A DNA stretch of 64,000 nt from Balaenoptera acutorostrata. Lineage: Eukaryota; Chordata; Mammalia; Artiodactyla; Balaenopteridae. Every line of letters starts with the position of its first letter. Positions within the stretch are counted from its first letter, which is position 1. Below the pieces are notes generated by a model. The model was not told the DNA's origin and made no database searches. It saw nothing but the letters and a program-made list of their open reading frames with translations. Shown in pieces: positions 25,798-36,957 of the stretch. Position numbers and translations under genes: made by a program. The stretch lies in assembly GCF_949987535.1 (NCBI RefSeq), contig NC_080079.1:9567285-9631284 (forward strand). Direction: 5' to 3'.

Positions 25798-27940
25798 ATA
25801 CAATGGAATAGCAGTCTACAATATAAAGGAACTCCTACTGCATGCAACAATATGGCCAAAACTCATCAAATTGTAAACTTTAAATGGATACAGTTTATTG
25901 TATGTAATTTAAACTCGAAAAAGTTTTAAAAATCCAGCAGAATAAAAAATTCATTAATAAATTTGACTACAAATAACTTTTTAAAAAATATTTTGCATGG
26001 CAAATCCTGATCAGCAAGTCAAAACCAGTAGAAAATACTTGCAGCTTATATTACAAAGGGTTAATCTCCCTAACATTTAAAGAGTCTGCAAAAAATGTCA
26101 AGGGAAATATATCAAAAACTTCAATAGAAAAGTGGGCAAAAGACATGAACATTCTACAGAAAAAGACATAAAAATGACCCTCAAACATATTGAGATGCTC
26201 AACTTCACTCATGATAAGAAAATCCCAAAATGACATATGATACAGTAGGCACTGCTACCGACACCACAAAAAAAAAAGACAACCAGACTTCATGTGTCTC
26301 CTTGTGGAATTTATACCATCTATAAAACATTTATGAAAAAAAAAATGTACAAATACCTGAATCTAGATCTAACTACCAATTTATAGGAAATAGAGAAGAC
26401 AGAGAAAGAACACATTAAACTATATCACAGAGATTCAAATAGCAAAATTCAAACTATAATTAGTTTCTCAGGACAAACAACATGGCTTCTTCAGAAATAA
26501 ATTCCAAGGGAGCAGGGAGAAAGGAACTGGAGGAAGAACTTATAAGTTAAAAGACCTGAAAAGACATAATCACGACATGTGGGCCTTATTTAAATCTTGT
26601 TAACAACAACACTGAGTTATCTAAGGAAATTGAAAATTTGAATACTGCCTCATGATATGAAGGAAACAGATATATATTTTTTCAGCGTGGTGATGGTATT
26701 GCGGTTATGTTACTAAGAAAATGAATCCTCATCATTTAGAGGTATTTATTCATACAGAGGCAAAACATTATCTGAATACTCTGGAAGGAGGGCTGGATGA
26801 AGGAGGGATGGCCTGGGTGGGCAGTTGTCGAGGCTAGATGATGGGTACTGTAGTTATACAATCCTGTCTACTTCTGTGGAAGTTCACAATTCTTCATTAC
26901 AAAAAGAAAGGTTAATAAGAACTTTTTTTCATGAGAAAAGTTCAAAGAAAGTCTATACTACACAGAGATACCATTTCTCATCTATGAGACTGGCAAAAAT
27001 TCAAAAATTTGACAACCTACAATACTAGTAAGGCTGTAAGAAAACAGTAACTCTCTTATACTGCTGGTGGGAATGCAGAATGGTTAAGACCCTACTGAGA
27101 TGAATCTGGCACTATTTAACATGTGCATTTACCCTATGACCAGCAATCCTACTTGCTACTGTAATTCTGAAACAACTTTATGTAAATGATAGTACTTCAG
27201 GTGCATCATAGGAAAATGTAAACATACTGATGTTATGATTATATTTAAAGTAAAATAAAACAAATTTTGTTATTAGGAACCTAGATTTTCACAGTAAGAG
27301 AAAAAACGTACAAATACAAAACAAAAGGAAAAATTCTATACAATGCATCTGAATTAGAGTTAGTATGAACTCATGATCTTTGAAAATATGATAGTAATAG
27401 AAAATCATCACTTTGCAATTCCAATATAATCACTGATTTAAGCAAGAGTCTTCAATGAATACTAATACCACTAGAAAACAGGTTGTTAGGGAACAGAATA
27501 TTCAGTCTCAAAATTTCACCCCAGTGTTCTTACCAATTACAAAGAGGAAAATGTACGTATATGTATCTTCACAGCAGTGACATCTTACAGCCCCCACCTT
27601 TACCAAATGATTTAGCATCTAATGAATCTAGAAGCCAGGAACTAATGGATATCACTTCTCTCTAAATAGACCACACACTATATGATTCCACTGATCTGAA
27701 ATATCCAGAATGAGCAAATCTATGAACACAGAAAGTAGATTAGTAGTTGCCTAGGAGTATGGGGGATGGGAGGGAATGAAGAGTTGCCTAGAGATGGGAG
27801 GGTACAGGGTTTCTCTTTAAGGTGATAAAAATATTCTAAAACTGACTGTGATAACAGTTGCACAGTTCTGCAAATATATTAAAAACCACTGAATTACACA
27901 CTTTGAGTGTATTATTCCTCAACCAAGCTGTTTAAAAAAA
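25798..27940 (+). mobile_element. Old L1 fragments, continued
   Basis: L1-like text resumes after the SINE ('caatggaatagcagtctaca') and again at about 25990-26280, 26930-27250 and 27660-27940. The last ends at an A14 run near 27948 and includes 'cactatatgattccactgat', typical of an L1 3' end. The gaps between are unassigned. Confidence 0.65.
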
Positions 27941-28589
27941 AAAAAAAAGAATTATAATTGTTTTTTATCTTTCATTCCAGAGCACATCAGAAACCTTAAA
28001 AAACATTTCCTCTCCCAGACCTCTGAATGTTGTAGTGTCCCAGGGGATGGTCCACGGACCTCTTCTCTATTTACACTCAGTCTCTTGGTGAGCTCACTCA
28101 TTCACATAGGTCTAAATACTGCTATCTCCAGCCCTGGACACTCTGCTGGACTCCAGACTCATGTATACAACTGCCAACTCTACGGATCCACTTACTTACC
28201 TAACAGGCCTCTCACACTTAGCAAACTGAGCCCAGATATACCCCCTCAGCAATCTGTTCCCCTCTGTCCTTCCCATCTCAGTAAACAGTCACTCCCTTCT
28301 TCCAGCTGTTCAGGCAAAATCTGGAGTCACACTTGATCAAGACTTCTTTCTCTCATTCCATGTCCAGTCCATAAGCAAATCCTACTGGCTCCATCTTCTA
28401 AATATATCCAGAATCCCACCATTTGCATTGCTGCCACTCTGGTCCAAGCCACCATCACCTCTTAGCTGTATTACTGCAAGGGCTTCCCTGCCCCCTTCAC
28501 TCCATTTTCAATACAGCTGTCAGAGTGATCTCATTAAAACATATGTTCGAGTGTTTATTCAATATTTGCCAAGCAAATATTTAAAATTA

Positions 28590-28770
28590 ATTTAATCCTT
28601 ATAACAACAATTTTACAGATGAGAAAACCAAAGCACAGAAGATTTTAAAAATAACTTGTCCAAGGTCACATGATTAGGAAGTGGCAGAGCCAGAATCCAA
28701 ACCAGGGGAATCTGGCTCTAAAGCCCATGCTCTCCAGTACTATAAAATGTCACTCTGCTCAAATCTCTTC
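28590..28770 (-). repeat. MIR SINE remnant
   Basis: Reverse MIR phrases 'ttttacagatgagaaaacca' and 'ttgtccaaggtcacatgatt' followed by 'agccagaatcc'. It lies inside the interrupted L2. Confidence 0.75.
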
Positions 28771-28945
28771 AACTTTGGCTGCTTATTGAAATTACCTGGG
28801 AGTTTTTTGAAAATACTGATGCCTAGATTAGAGCATCCAGACCAATTAAATCAGAAACTCTGGAGATGGGATCTAAGCATCAGTACATTTTTAAAGCTCC
28901 CCCAATAATTCCCACATTCAGCCAAGGTTAAGAACCACTGTTTTA
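28770..28945 (+). mobile_element. MER5A-like hAT DNA-transposon remnant
   Basis: 'attgaaattacctgggag', then 'aatcagaaactctggagatg', then the typical terminus 'aagaaccactg'. Non-autonomous and old. Confidence 0.75.
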
Positions 28946-29405
28946 ATGCAACCCCATCTCATTCAAAGTAAAAACCAAAGCTCTTACAAAGACATACAGG
29001 CTTCACCTACCCCCCACCCCAACCTGTCCCAGTTCCCCCGCTTGATTACTCATCTAGCCACTGACGCCGACTACACTAGACAAGCTCCCCACTCGGAGCC
29101 TTTTAACTCAAATGTCACTTTCTCAGGGAAGCCTTCTTGACGTCCCATCTAAAACTGCAAATGCTCCAAAGTGTCCTGCCACTTCCCATCTCCCTTCCCC
29201 ACTTCATTTTTCTCCTTAGTATTTATTGCTAACAAACAATATCATTTACTTATTTACCTATTTCTTGTCTGTTTCCCCACACTGGAATGTAGGCTCCATG
29301 AGAGGAGGGATTTTTTTTCTATTTACTATTGTTTCTCCAATGCCTAAGACAGTGGCTGGAACATGGAAGGGACTCAGTAACAATTTGTTGAATGAAAAAT
29401 TAAGG

Positions 29406-32400
29406 GACCCATAATTATTGCATCAAATATTAATGTTTAAGTTTCCAGACAGAAAGCCGCTTTTGCCTCATCTGATGAGAAATCGCCTAGCAAACGATTT
29501 AATCGACCGGTTTCCTTAGATGATGGAAGGAAAAAGGTTCGATACTATATTTCTGTTTGGATTTATACTTTCAGTAAAGCTAGTATGAGGTAAGAACAGA
29601 TAAAACTGTGTAATTAAAACCTCCACAAAATCTATCCTTCAGCTTTACTTGTGCTCTAAGGGGGCAGTTAGATCATACAAACATTCATAAATTAAAACAC
29701 ACAGTTAACACTTCATCAGTCAGGAACCATGAAGTAAGTCAAAAAAATAAAAACAAAACAAAAATCAGAAAGAGACAAAAGAAAAAGAAAAATTAAATTC
29801 TGCACAGTGAGACTTCATTAGGCCCACAGGGCTTCACTACTGAAGTCCTAATTAGACGCTGAATGAGACTAGTCTTGTCCCAAAATTGTTGACAAACACA
29901 AAGCTTAAGGTATACAGACATCAAGGATCAAACATCTGTGGAGTCTGGCCCCAACACCCCACACACACCTCAGGGCTAGGGTACTCTAACCAACGTCTTA
30001 CCGTCATTCCACTCTACACGAGCAGCTGACAGAAGAGAGGGGAAAAAATGACAAGTATTCCAAGTGTTCAGGGAGAAGGAAGGTGATGGTCACCCAAAAG
30101 CAGTGGTAGGGGGCCCCAAGAGAATCATTCACCAAGATCAGAAGTGCCTACAAGAAGGAGAAATTGTCACCTCTTTCTCCAGTTCAATGTCTGCTTATGA
30201 AGCAGACTGACTGCCCCTGTGCCTATCTGAGCAGGGGGACAAAGAGAATTGATGAGAAATGGCAGGGCACAGAAAGGGAGCAGACTTAAGCAGGCTGCAG
30301 GCCACCATTTGACAGCAAAAGGAAGTAAGTTTCCAGTGGATTAAGTGTAAATTACAGAAGGTAGCTGGACTTGAGCTGTTTTGCTGTTATCAAAAAATCT
30401 GGCTGCAGAGAGAAACCCACCTTACCCCCAAACATTCATAGGATCCAGCAAGTAGACTGAGAGGACAGAAATGAGGAGGAGGGAGTGTAGGTTGGTAAAG
30501 GTTTACCCACAGCAAATTTCATATCCAGGGACTGCGCAGTGGGGAGTCTCCCTGCAAGATCTCACCAAAAATTCCAGTTTGGAAGCCTACCACTAGACAT
30601 TAATGGCTCGCCACTGTTAATCAAGAAAAGGCTTTAATAACAACAGGTAAGAAATAGTTGCCTCTTCTAACTAGTTTCTGTTCAAATACATCCACAAAGA
30701 GGGAAAAGAAAGAGGTATCCAGGGAGCATACCACAATCCCTCCCCACTCCAAGTGCTTCAGGGAGTAAGTGGCCAGATACTGGGTTAAAGGAGGAGTGGA
30801 GCTTTAATAGGAGATTGAAGGTTTAAACTGAAATAGATTAGACTGGAGCTTTTAACTGCTGTAAATGATAGAAAAGCTACCATTTGCCCATGAAATCATG
30901 AGGAAGCAGGGAGAGGGAAGATCCAACAAAGCATAGTTGAAAGCAGTCAATGTTGAAAAATATAACTGTCTTAAGTTTGTTCTCACCAAGCTCAGACTGC
31001 TCAATAACCTGACGACATACAGAACAGCATTACTGCCCTCAGTAATGAGAGGAACACCTGATGTGGAAATTCCCATGGGGGATTTACTGTACCCAGCAAG
31101 ATGCTACATTACAAGTCCTCTGAGACCACTTCCAGTTCTAAGTGCCTGTGATTGTCCTTTCTTCAAGAAGAGGTTAAACTGAATCCAGAATCCAGATTTC
31201 AAGGGTTAAACTATTAAAGGCTAGGCTACCCGAAGGAGTAAACCCACAACTTTCTGAAGAATAAAATTATCAGACTGATAAGTCTGATAAGGGTTCCATG
31301 TAGGAAAAAGTATTTAAGACTTCAATATTTTTAAGACTCTAAAGACTTAAGTGTTAAAAAAATATCCTAAGTGACTTTGATTTTTCTTTTACATTCAACA
31401 GAAATTCCAGTTCAAAGAATGTTTATGATTTAAAATCCTCAAAATACCATCTTCCTGAATCAAAGCAATTCAACTAATCAGAGGCTTACCAAAATAAACA
31501 GCAAGCACATGTTTGCTTAAATATCTTCTAGAAATTACAAACTCACGTGTTCTTTATCATACAGCAACTACTGGGAAAAAATATCACTCAGAGTTCAAAT
31601 GGTTTAATGTCATTCATTAAGCGTAACAAAATCCTATTGCTGCAACAAATACCAACAATTTTTATTTTTAAATTAAAAAAATTCCATACATTTATGTTTC
31701 TAAAAATAATTAAGCATTGCAGACAAGCATCTAAAGCTACTGAAAGTTTCTACCCTAAGAACTCTTTTCTGATACCCGTCAATAAATTTCCAAATGCTAG
31801 GTACTTACAAATGGTCAAAAGAATTAAAACTAAATGTTAATATTTATCTCCTAATAAAGCCATTTTATTGTGTCATTGCAGATCTAAATGAGAATCACCT
31901 TGAAATTTAAAATCAAATTTTAATATTATCAAAAGTAAAACGCTCAAGCATGTGAAAAAGTAATAAAGCTGAGGTAGTTACTGCTATAGAACTTGAAATT
32001 TTCTGTCTAATAAAGGCAGAGTGTGAGTAACTACTGTCACATCTGAATAATTAACTACATTTTATTCAGAAAACTATTTATCTTCCTCATTCTTAAATGA
32101 CAGTTATTTAAACAAGAACAATTATTTAACATCAAACAGTACTTCAATGTCAAAGCCCGACTTAAATTATGCTAATAAATTACTTCATGGATTTCATTCT
32201 GGATTACAAATTATCGTCAGTAGAAGTAACTGTGGGTTTTGCAGTAGGAATGTATGAACTTTCAGGCTTAAATAAAAGTCTTTTTTTTAAAGCCGCATTA
32301 AATGTTTTTTGAGAAAAAGCCCTATAAAAAGATAAAATGTTTCCATCTTTCCCAAGTTATTCTCCTACGAGTTTTCAATATCACAACCTATATATTAACA

Positions 32401-33750
32401 ACCGACATGTGAGTATTGCCCACAGTGACTTTTTAAAGAAAATAACTCTATGCTATTCTTAATGTCCTTAAACAATTCTAAAACGGTCCTTCCGGCTTAT
32501 GAACTCATGGCAGTTTCCTAACAATTGTATACTTATCCTGTTTTACTGTCTCTCCTAGTCTATGACAAACTCACATTTACATACCACCTCTTTCCTATTT
32601 TGCTACATTGCTAAAACTAGGGGGGAGGGGGATACAAACCTGCTACTTCCCCCCCTTTCTCAAAAGCAACAATAAAAATACTAATTAACAAGATAAAATG
32701 AGGTATGAAGCAGTTTCAATACATATAAATCACATATCCTTAACGTCACCAAGTTATCCTCTGCTTACCACAAAGGACAAATGCATGGCCATATCCTTTG
32801 ATACAGGTACACTCTTCAAGAGAATCCTGTCAATGGATACACTGCAGGGTTTACAGCGCTATAAAATAAATTAACTATTAACTCAAATTGTGCTAAGCTT
32901 AAATACTCTTGTTTAAATACATAAATATTCTAAAATGTAATTTCCCCTGGGAAGACATGGCCAAGTTAAGGATTTAAACTAACTCTACCTGGGGAAATAT
33001 CTTTTGCCACAATGTGTTAATATGAAATTTTGAGTATGAAAAGCAATAGGCTTTTTAGTCAGAATGAACCTTACTATTTTTTAAATAACAATTCTTCAAG
33101 TTCTTCTGTGAAAAAAAATTTAGTTTTACAAAATGATTTTTTCAAGTTTTTCTCTCAATCATATAAAGCTTACCCCAATTTTGCTGTAGAGAGTTTCAAT
33201 GGCATTAAACTAACATAGAAAGTGTGTAAGTTGAGTGCCTGGGGGGAAATAAAGCAGACAGATCAGTAGTTCTTGGATAAAAGACTATGGTATAAACCGC
33301 ATAGTGCGCTATTGGTTCCAGTCGTTAAGCACACAGGAAATAAGATTTTCTAGCTAAAAAAACGAATTGACAAACGGAAACGACTCCGTTACAGCAAAGA
33401 AAATCTTATCAAAACCAACAACGATCAATCATAAAATAAGAAAACAAGCATTATAGGATTGTAAGGTGAAATCGGAGGGGGAAAAAAATGGCCCAAATTG
33501 CCTGACTATATCTTCTATAAGCTCCTCTTGGACCTGCCCCCAACAGAGCGATCGAGTTTCATTATTTAGGTGCCCAGCCGGGGGCAAATGCTCTGCTGTT
33601 GGGCACAGCATAACTAGAATTCTACCAAAGGCAGCAAACACGACTTTCATTATGACAACACTTTCCCCTCTGATGGACTATCCAGGAGAGTCAATAGAAA
33701 GCATCTGAAATAAACCACAAACCACTCAACACAGTCCCAAAGCGGTGAGA
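29406..33750 (-). other. Unique-looking part of intron 1
   Basis: I see no exon and no clear young repeat. A CpG-retaining patch lies at about 29450-29545 and a nested inverted repeat at 33340-33409. Several open frames of 60-100 codons have no recognisable product and ordinary intronic composition. Confidence 0.5.
33340..33409. repeat. Nested inverted repeat
   Basis: The outer arms ATAAGATTTTCT (33340-33351) and AGAAAATCTTAT (33398-33409) are perfect complements. Within the 46-base spacer, AACGGA (33373-33378) and TCCGTT (33385-33390) form a second small stem. It lies about 1 kb downstream of the likely start of transcription. Confidence 0.8.
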
Positions 33751-33754
33751 CTGG

Positions 33755-33900
33755 CAGCTGGCCTCTAAGCTTAAAGACCTGGGTTCTGGTCGCCTCCTTG
33801 GTCCTACCTGCGTGACCCTGGACAAGTCACTTCCAACCTTCGCACTGGTCACTGCACCATTAAGGTGCGAGGGTAAAGCACTAATACTGCAGGATGCTAG
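33755..33900 (+). repeat. MIR SINE remnant
   Basis: 'gacctgggttctggtcgcc', then 'cgtgaccctggacaagtcac', then 'caccattaaggtgcgagg'. This is the MIR core order. Confidence 0.8.
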
Positions 33901-34384
33901 GGCACAGGGCGGAGTCGACTTCTGACTCGGCGAGTCCTAAAGTGAAAGCGCATTAAAATAATACAAGACGATGCCCTAGGCAGCTGAGCCCCCGTGAGCT
34001 CAGCCCTGAAGTCGAGCCATTCGACAGGCGTCGCCCGCCGGGAATCCCCCGACAGCTGGCCGGCCGCGCGTCCGGGAGGAGGGCGCGACGGTACTTTTTA
34101 GCAGAGCCACCGCACGGCTCCTCGGCGACGGCGACCGCCGCCGGGCTCCCCACCCTCCTCGGCCGGACGCCGCCGAGGACCGAGGTCAGGAAAACAATAA
34201 AGGAAGGAGCCGCGGGAAGACGCCGCCGCCGCCCCCTCCCGCCACCCAGAACTCGGCGCGCGCAGGTGAGCCGGCCCCGCGGCCTCTACCAGGTGCAGCC
34301 GCGCGGGCCGACCCGCCAGGAGAGAGGCCTCGGGGGCGCAGCCCGGAACCCCGCGCCCCCCACCGCCCGCGGGCCCGCACTTAC

Positions 34385-34600
34385 CAGCGCCCGCCGCTCC
34401 CTCGAGCCTCCCAGCTCGCTTCAGCCGGCGCCGCGCTCCCGGAGCCCGGCCCCGCTCACTCCGCCCCGGCGCGGCGGCGCTCCTCACGCCGACTTCACGG
34501 CGGCCCTCGCCCCGGAGCACCGGCGCCGCCGCGGCCCCTGGTCCCACAGGCACCGAGCTGCCGGGAGCGGCGCCCACGACGGCCCACCCGCGCACTGCGC
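34385..34600 (-). other. PLEKHA1: PLEKHA1 non-coding exon 1 (predicted)
   Basis: On the minus strand a consensus donor, GCGCTG|GTAAGTGC, lies at 34384/34385 inside the CpG island. It is the best donor I see there. Joining it to the exon 2 acceptor at 20655 gives a leader ending TGTAATGTTCAAGCACAGAA before the start codon. The 3' edge is well supported by the motif; the 5' edge is only a guess placed near the NRF1-like site. Confidence 0.65.
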
Positions 34601-34606
34601 ACGCGT
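34595..34606. promoter_or_regulatory. NRF1-like site
   Basis: CTGCGCACGCGT fits the palindromic NRF1 consensus (YGCGCAYGCGCR) with one change at the end. It lies just upstream of the predicted exon 1. Confidence 0.6.
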
Positions 34607-34672
34607 GCCCGCGCTGCCTCAGCCCCCAGACGGCGGCAGAGATTCCAGAGCGGGCACTCCCAGCCCGAGGAG

Positions 34673-34691
34673 ACTACAAGTCCCGGCAGGC
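34673..34691 (+). promoter_or_regulatory. ZNF143/STAF-like site, first
   Basis: ACTACAAGTCCCGGCAGGC matches the ZNF143 long motif (ACTACAATTCCCAGCATGC) at most positions, including the ACTACAA and TCCC blocks. Confidence 0.65.
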
Positions 34692-34812
34692 CCCGCGCGG
34701 GTCCAGGAGGCGTGGCGGACCGGGTTAGGGGGCGTCTTCCTGGTTCAGGGGCGGCGACCTCGGGCGCGTCGGGGGGGACCGCGCGCGGAGCGCTGGGCCC
34801 TTGCGCTGCGGT

Positions 34813-34831
34813 GCATCCTGGGATTCGTAGT
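34813..34831 (-). promoter_or_regulatory. ZNF143/STAF-like site, second, opposite orientation
   Basis: The + strand GCATCCTGGGATTCGTAGT is the reverse complement of ACTACGAATCCCAGGATGC, close to the ZNF143 consensus. It faces the first site 120 bases away. Confidence 0.7.
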
Positions 34832-34860
34832 TTTCGAGGACCACGGGGCTTGGCTCGGGG

Positions 34861-36600
34861 TTGGAACTCGGGGTTCTCTTGTGTCACCGCCTAGAACTTC
34901 CAGGCACAGGGATCTTTAAAAATAGCCTTCATTCGTTTGCAGATAATTTGTTTGCAAGCTGTCCCATAATCAGTCCAGGAAGTATAAATTCACAGGCTGC
35001 TGTGTGTCCTGGGGAAAAACGCTCTACAGCTCTTCGCGCCAATTCTTCTAACAATTTCTCTCTCCCTAGAACTGTATCTGCACCTCCTACTTAATAGGAC
35101 ACGAGGCTTAGAGAAACTTAAAGAATGATTAGTCGATATTCGATTAGTCGAAAGACTGGAACATAAATATGTATTATCATGAATATTTATTCATAAATAT
35201 TTAACCTGTTTGTTGAGCACGTACCATGCCAAATCCCGTTAAGAGGCACTAGACACACACTTGAGAACAAGATAGATGCCGTCCTGACCTCATGGAGTCT
35301 GCAGTCTGTAGTGGGAGCTAGTCCTTAAACTAGCAAGATAAATACAGATTTTAATGCAATGGAGAAACTAAGCAAGTTAAAGAGATAGCCGGGGAGGAGG
35401 GGCTCTTTAGAGAGGGTCGTCAGGGAAGGCAGTCTGACGAAGTGATTTTTGAGCTGAAACCTGAAAAAAAGAATCATTCAGGTACGCAAAGAGCTGGGAA
35501 AGGACTATTTGCCACGAGTTGGACAGTGCATGGCGCACACTAGGCTTGCAATAAATATTTGTTCCGTTTGTGTCCTTCTTCCTTTCCTTCTCCAACAAAA
35601 TCTTTAGGAACACCTTTCAGAACATCCTTCCTATGCAAAGATGTACAGGAGACAAATCAATGTCCAGCAGCAGGACAGGCTGTACGTGTACAGCTGCTAG
35701 GACAGAAAACACAAGGTAAATGCCTACGAGCCTGGCGACATGGCTGGAACCTTGACTACTTAACCCCTTCTTTATTTGTGAACTGGTCAAAAGTCTCAGC
35801 ACTCAGGCTGGCCTCCTGACTCGCTTCTGTTTATGAGGTAGAGAATCGGATTTGGAGTTTGCCTCCATTAGGATTCTAAAGGAAGCTTAGATATTATCTC
35901 ATCAAAATCAGAGGTGGAGTGAAAAGCAGCCCTAGACTTACCTGTGGACACTTACCTTTGTGACCTTAGGCAGAGGGTGACACTTTACCTTTCTGATGCT
36001 CAGTGACCTCAACCGCTCACCTTACAGAATGTTCTCAGAGTCTGATAAGCTGATAGAGAGGAAAACGCTCTCCAGCCTGCGTGGAATGCTCCCGCCCTGG
36101 CTCTTTCAGACTGCTTGTCTTCAACATTTCCAGGATGATTGTTCTGTTATCTTTTGAGAAACCTTAGCTGTGTAGCCCTGCTGACAACTGTCTTCCCGAG
36201 GCCTCATTTCCTCATCTTTACAATGCTTGAAAGGATTTGGCCTCATCATAGTTTATAAACTGGCCAGAGCTGTTTCCTTTTGTCCACACAGTGGGTTTTA
36301 TTTTTAACTGAATGTGAGGCTAACAGTTAAAAATAGGGAGATTTCACATAAAAACCCAGGTGTCACCTGCCTGATCTCTCTGGATATTTGAGCTTGTTGT
36401 CCCTGGCTAGGGGGTCTAGAAGGGTCTCCAGCTCCAGAACCCTAGAAGATTCTAGATGGGATATTTGGGACATATTTAAACTTAAAAAAAAAATTCCTTG
36501 TTTATCTGAAATTCAAATTCAAACTTAACGTCTTGTATTTGATCTGAAGACCCTAGCTCAGAGATCAGACCACTGAAGCAGAGAGCTCTCACTCCCTCCA
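34861..36600. other. Intergenic sequence upstream of PLEKHA1
   Basis: It contains an L2/MIR-like stretch (35200-35440), MIR remnants (35925-36060 and 36140-36250, both +) and half of a palindromic DNA element (about 36440-36545). No gene was recognised. Confidence 0.55.
36440..36545. mobile_element. Half copy of a palindromic MITE-like element
   Basis: 'tttatctgaaattcaaattc' then 'aacttaacgtcttgtatttg' matches one arm of the element at 50650-50765. The other arm is eroded. Confidence 0.55.
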
Positions 36601-36785
36601 GATGGGACCCAGAGGGAATCTTTCTCCTGGGTGTTATTATCATTAGACATTACTGACTGAGTGGTTTTAAATTATTCCTTTGCTCTTTTTGCCTAACAAG
36701 CCCCAAAGGTTGTTTGACATTGACAGTCACATTTACAGACAATGAGGAAAGCCAGAGAAGTGACTCAAGTTGCCCAAGGACCAAA

Positions 36786-36957
36786 AAACCAAACAAACAA
36801 ACAGAAAACAGCAAGATGGATGAGAGAAACCACTGGCCTCTGACTTGAGGAGGAGCTTGGCTAGCATTAGACAGGTGAGTTGAGAAAAACCAAACAAACA
36901 AACAAACAAACAGAAACAGAAAAAAGAAAAAACAAACAGAACAAAACAAAAAAACAC
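36786..36957. repeat. (AAAC)n simple repeat, interrupted by a 72-bp inverted copy
   Basis: AAAC-rich tracts lie at about 36786-36810 and 36885-36957, with similar sequence ('ccaaacaaacaaacagaaa') on both sides of a 72-base unique insert at 36811-36882. Confidence 0.85.
36811..36882 (+). repeat. 72-bp inverted repeat, copy A
   Basis: From GCAAGATGGATGAGAG to ACAGGTGAGTTG, it is the exact reverse complement of 38715-38786 over all 72 bases. It contains a CAG|GTGAGT donor-like motif near its right end. It sits inside the AAAC tract. Confidence 0.97.

Larger units (their letters stand above)
28020..29405 (+). mobile_element. L2 LINE remnant split by MIR and MER5A-like inserts
   Basis: L2 3'-half phrases run from about 28020 to 28545 ('gctggactccagactc', 'aaatatatccagaatccc', 'ggtccaagccaccatcacc'). 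They resume near 28945 ('aaagtaaaaaccaaagctct') and end at about 29400 with the L2 terminus ('tttgttgaatgaaaaat'). The gap holds a reverse MIR and a MER5A-like DNA element. Confidence 0.75.
20655..34384 (-). other. PLEKHA1 intron 1
   Basis: This intron is 13.7 kb. From the exon 2 side it holds a MIR (20885-21075), a purine-rich A/GA run (21400-21440), a SINE (21803-22153), old L1 pieces to about 27.9 kb with a SINE inside, an L2 split by MIR and MER5A-like elements (28020-29405), then 29.4-33.7 kb of mostly unique AT-rich sequence. A MIR lies at 33755-33900, and the CpG island follows. No additional exon was recognised. Confidence 0.75.
33900..34860. promoter_or_regulatory. CpG island promoter of PLEKHA1
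   Basis: GC content and CpG density jump sharply compared with both flanks (for example 34130-34180, 34200-34460 and 34490-34620). The island covers the predicted first exon and lies upstream of all coding exons. It holds one NRF1-like and two ZNF143-like sites and no evident TATA box, typical of a broadly expressed, dispersed-start promoter. Long open frames on both strands here (up to 217 codons) follow from high GC and few stops; they are not taken as genes. Confidence 0.88.

Noticed and set aside
34266..34919. 217-codon open frame in the CpG island (+), with other long frames on the minus strand (34098-34595, 34495-34887)
   Set aside because: The GC-rich sequence lacks stops in several frames at once. 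The translation is Pro/Arg/Gly/Ala-rich with no domain, and it overlaps the promoter and predicted non-coding exon.
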